The translations under genes and the position numbers were made by a program. Below, piece after piece: positions 62,405-64,000 of a DNA stretch of 64,000 nt. The notes under the pieces are model-generated. The model was not told the origin of the DNA, did no database searches, and was given only the letters and a program-made list of their open reading frames with translations. The DNA comes from Saprospiraceae bacterium. Lineage in GTDB: Bacteria > Bacteroidota > Bacteroidia > Chitinophagales > Saprospiraceae. The stretch lies in the NCBI GenBank assembly GCA_016715105.1, contig JADKBO010000008.1, forward strand, positions 124,001 to 188,000, written 5' to 3'. Positions within the stretch are counted from its first letter, which is position 1. Each line of letters begins with the position of its first letter.

Positions 62405-64000
62405 TTATAAATATTGGACAAAGCCTTCCATATTGGTATCAATCTTATAAACTTTGCTGTAGCTGACGATGAACAAAGTTTTCATGTCTGCCCCGCCAAA
62501 ACACAAACTTACTGGGAAAGATGGCAAATTGATCATACCAACATATTCGCCTTTATTGTTGAATATTTGAACGCCGTAATAAGTACTGACGTATAAGTTT
62601 CCTTGTTTATCAATTGCCATTCCATCAGCGCTGGTTGACCGCCCTTTTCTATCCAAAACATTTCCTGTAAGAAACAATTTTGCAAAAGCTCTACCATTTT
62701 TGATGGAACCATCCTCTTGTACATCATAAGCCCATATGAAATTATCTTTTTCACTATTTACAGGATACCAAGATTCATTGTCATAACAGTTGTTGATGTA
62801 TAATGTCTTACCATCTGGAGAAAGTAAAATTCCATTGGGCATTGCAAATTCATTTGGTTCTGTTAGCCTGTTCACCTTTCCATCAGGAGTTACATAATAA
62901 ACTGCTCTTCCTGGTTGAGATTTCTCAGGCTCCATCGTAAACTGAGGATCAGTAAAGTAAAAACCTCCTTTTGCATCGGTGATGATGTCATTTGGTCCGT
63001 CAATACCTTTACCGTCAAATTTATCTACTAAAACTTTTACCACTTCTCCTTTGGTTGTCATTTCCACGATTCTGTGACCAATCATATCACAGACAATCAA
63101 GTTGCCGTTTTTGTACGGGTATAAACCGTTGGTTTGCATTTTGCCCTCACTGATATTTTTATAAGCACCTGTTGGATCAAGTTCAACAATAGAACTTTTC
63201 TTTGGGTCTGCAGTCCAATTTTGATCAAAATACATGTTGGAGAAATAAACCTTTCCATTCAACCATTTTGGACCTTCACTAAATGTCAAAGTTGGTTTTG
63301 TTTTAGAACCATCTACAATTAATGATGGCATTGATCCTGCAGGAATGATGGCGTTTAATGCTTGTAATCTTGACTTTTCTTTTTCTAAATAGTCTGGGCG
63401 AGCTGGCCAAAAAATATCCAAAGCATCACATCCAAGGTCACCTATTTCTGCACCGTGTACAAAGTTGCTTGGAATTCTTACCACATCATCCACTTCCATT
63501 TTTTGCTTACCGTCTAGCAAAATTTCCTCACAACCACCTCTCATAACAAACATCATTTGCTCTTCAGGATGGATATGGTGTGGGAATGTGGAATTGGGCT
63601 CCATGGATATAAAACTCAACTGTGTATTTTTTCCAGAAATCAATCTAGAATATGCTCCTGTTGCTAATTCTGTAAGATGAAAGTCATATAAATCATACAC
63701 TTTATTGGCCTCTACATTTGCCGCCATCGGATTTGTGATATCAGCAAATTCAGCTGGCAATTCAGTAATACCTGCTTTCTGCAAATAGTCCATTCTGAAA
63801 GGGCTATAAATTTCTAACAATTTAGCACCTTGAGCGCCTGCTTTTAAAGCACTTTTTGCTCCTTTTTCCAAATAAACGAACTCAGTTTTTGGTGTACCAC
63901 TGTGAGTGCCGTCTGGAGCTTCTCTGTCTAAAGCAATGAGGGTAGTCATTTTGCCATCGATGAGTTGATCCACGCTTCCTTTCAAAACAAATAGGAACCG
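62405..64000 (-). CDS. Cupin/SMP-30 (gluconolactonase-like) protein, 5'-truncated by the window edge
   Basis: The frame is open from 64000 (reading RFLFVLKGSVDQL); the TTG at 63985 is not a proven start. The N-terminal part has cupin motifs (HHIHPEEQMMFVMRGG; PSNFVHGAEIG), and the C-terminal ~310 residues form an SMP-30/gluconolactonase propeller (GPKWLNGKVYFSNMYFD; MQTNGLYPYKNGNLIVCD; GPNDIITDAKGGFYFTDP; DGMAIDKQGNLYVS). Such lactonases open sugar lactones. It converges with the esterase gene and likely belongs to the same sugar-acid theme. Confidence 0.88.
   Translation of the reverse strand, partial: RFLFVLKGSVDQLIDGKMTTLIALDREAPDGTHSGTPKTEFVYLEKGAKSALKAGAQGAKLLEIYSPFRMDYLQKAGITELPAEFADITNPMAANVEANKVYDLYDFHLTELATGAYSRLISGKNTQLSFISMEPNSTFPHHIHPEEQMMFVMRGGCEEILLDGKQKMEVDDVVRIPSNFVHGAEIGDLGCDALDIFWPARPDYLEKEKSRLQALNAIIPAGSMPSLIVDGSKTKPTLTFSEGPKWLNGKVYFSNMYFDQNWTADPKKSSIVELDPTGAYKNISEGKMQTNGLYPYKNGNLIVCDMIGHRIVEMTTKGEVVKVLVDKFDGKGIDGPNDIITDAKGGFYFTDPQFTMEPEKSQPGRAVYYVTPDGKVNRLTEPNEFAMPNGILLSPDGKTLYINNCYDNESWYPVNSEKDNFIWAYDVQEDGSIKNGRAFAKLFLTGNVLDRKGRSTSADGMAIDKQGNLYVSTYYGVQIFNNKGEYVGMINLPSFPVSLCFGGADMKTLFIVSYSKVYKIDTNMEGFVQYL

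Overview
The window looks like a chromosomal segment of a Bacteroidota bacterium, most likely of the Saprospiraceae/Chitinophagaceae kind. The evidence is the AT-rich sequence, Bacteroidota-type promoters (TTG-N19-TAnnTTTG), a PorP/SprF-family protein, two TonB-dependent receptors (one paired with a DUF4249 lipoprotein), LptD and LptE, a Lacal_2735-type small protein, the RDD-SpoIIM-DUF4129-DUF4350-MoxR-DUF58 operon, and a secreted protein with a T9SS-like C-terminus. No rRNA, CRISPR array, intact insertion sequence or prophage was seen. Three tRNA genes are present: Arg-TCG, Arg-CCT and Glu-TTC.

Layout. 1-5.2 kb: end of a TPR protein, ribH, a broken PorP/SprF gene, a gene-poor stretch with dispersed palindromic repeats, a PyrR-like phosphoribosyltransferase, a Pif1-like helicase and a Nudix/winged-helix (NrtR-like) regulator. 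5.2-8.9 kb: a regulatory-looking spacer with inverted repeats, a sirtuin, an MbnP-like lipoprotein and a TrpB2-type tryptophan synthase. 8.9-13.2 kb: the most unusual locus, a patatin phospholipase, a TIR protein, a membrane-anchored periplasmic domain and two tandem beta-barrel genes. 13.3-25.9 kb: a bifunctional nuclease, an ABC exporter, aroK, yajC, an OmpA lipoprotein, a TonB receptor, a truncated rpe, tyrS with a leader tRNA, an MCE protein and an amidase. 26-39.4 kb: lptD, nudK, nhaD, a polyprenyl synthase, a LuxE-like gene, then the miaB-sigma54 activator-lptE-secreted protein-dapB operon. 39.5-48 kb: tRNA-Glu, a PfkB kinase and the RDD/SpoIIM/MoxR/DUF58 group. 48-58.2 kb: a GMC dehydrogenase with its small subunit, a DUF4249/TonB pair, an aminotransferase, a serine hydrolase and two GNATs. 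58.4-64 kb: an exported carbohydrate-related group (beta-helix protein, RraA-like, sialate esterase, SMP-30/cupin).

The lead candidate for an undescribed system is 8963-13164. The patatin and TIR genes overlap by ATGA. An A11 tract at the end of the TIR frame separates it from a membrane/periplasmic domain that has no convincing start of its own, so the intended product is probably one TIR-TM-periplasmic protein of about 483 residues. Two tandem outer-membrane barrels follow on the same strand. A phospholipase plus a possible NADase plus envelope components suggests an immune or envelope-stress effector system; the function is inferred, not shown.

Reading frames are broken by small indels in at least seven genes, often at homopolymers, and three genes seem to lack large internal or terminal pieces. 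Either the consensus carries indel errors or these loci are decaying; raw reads would decide.
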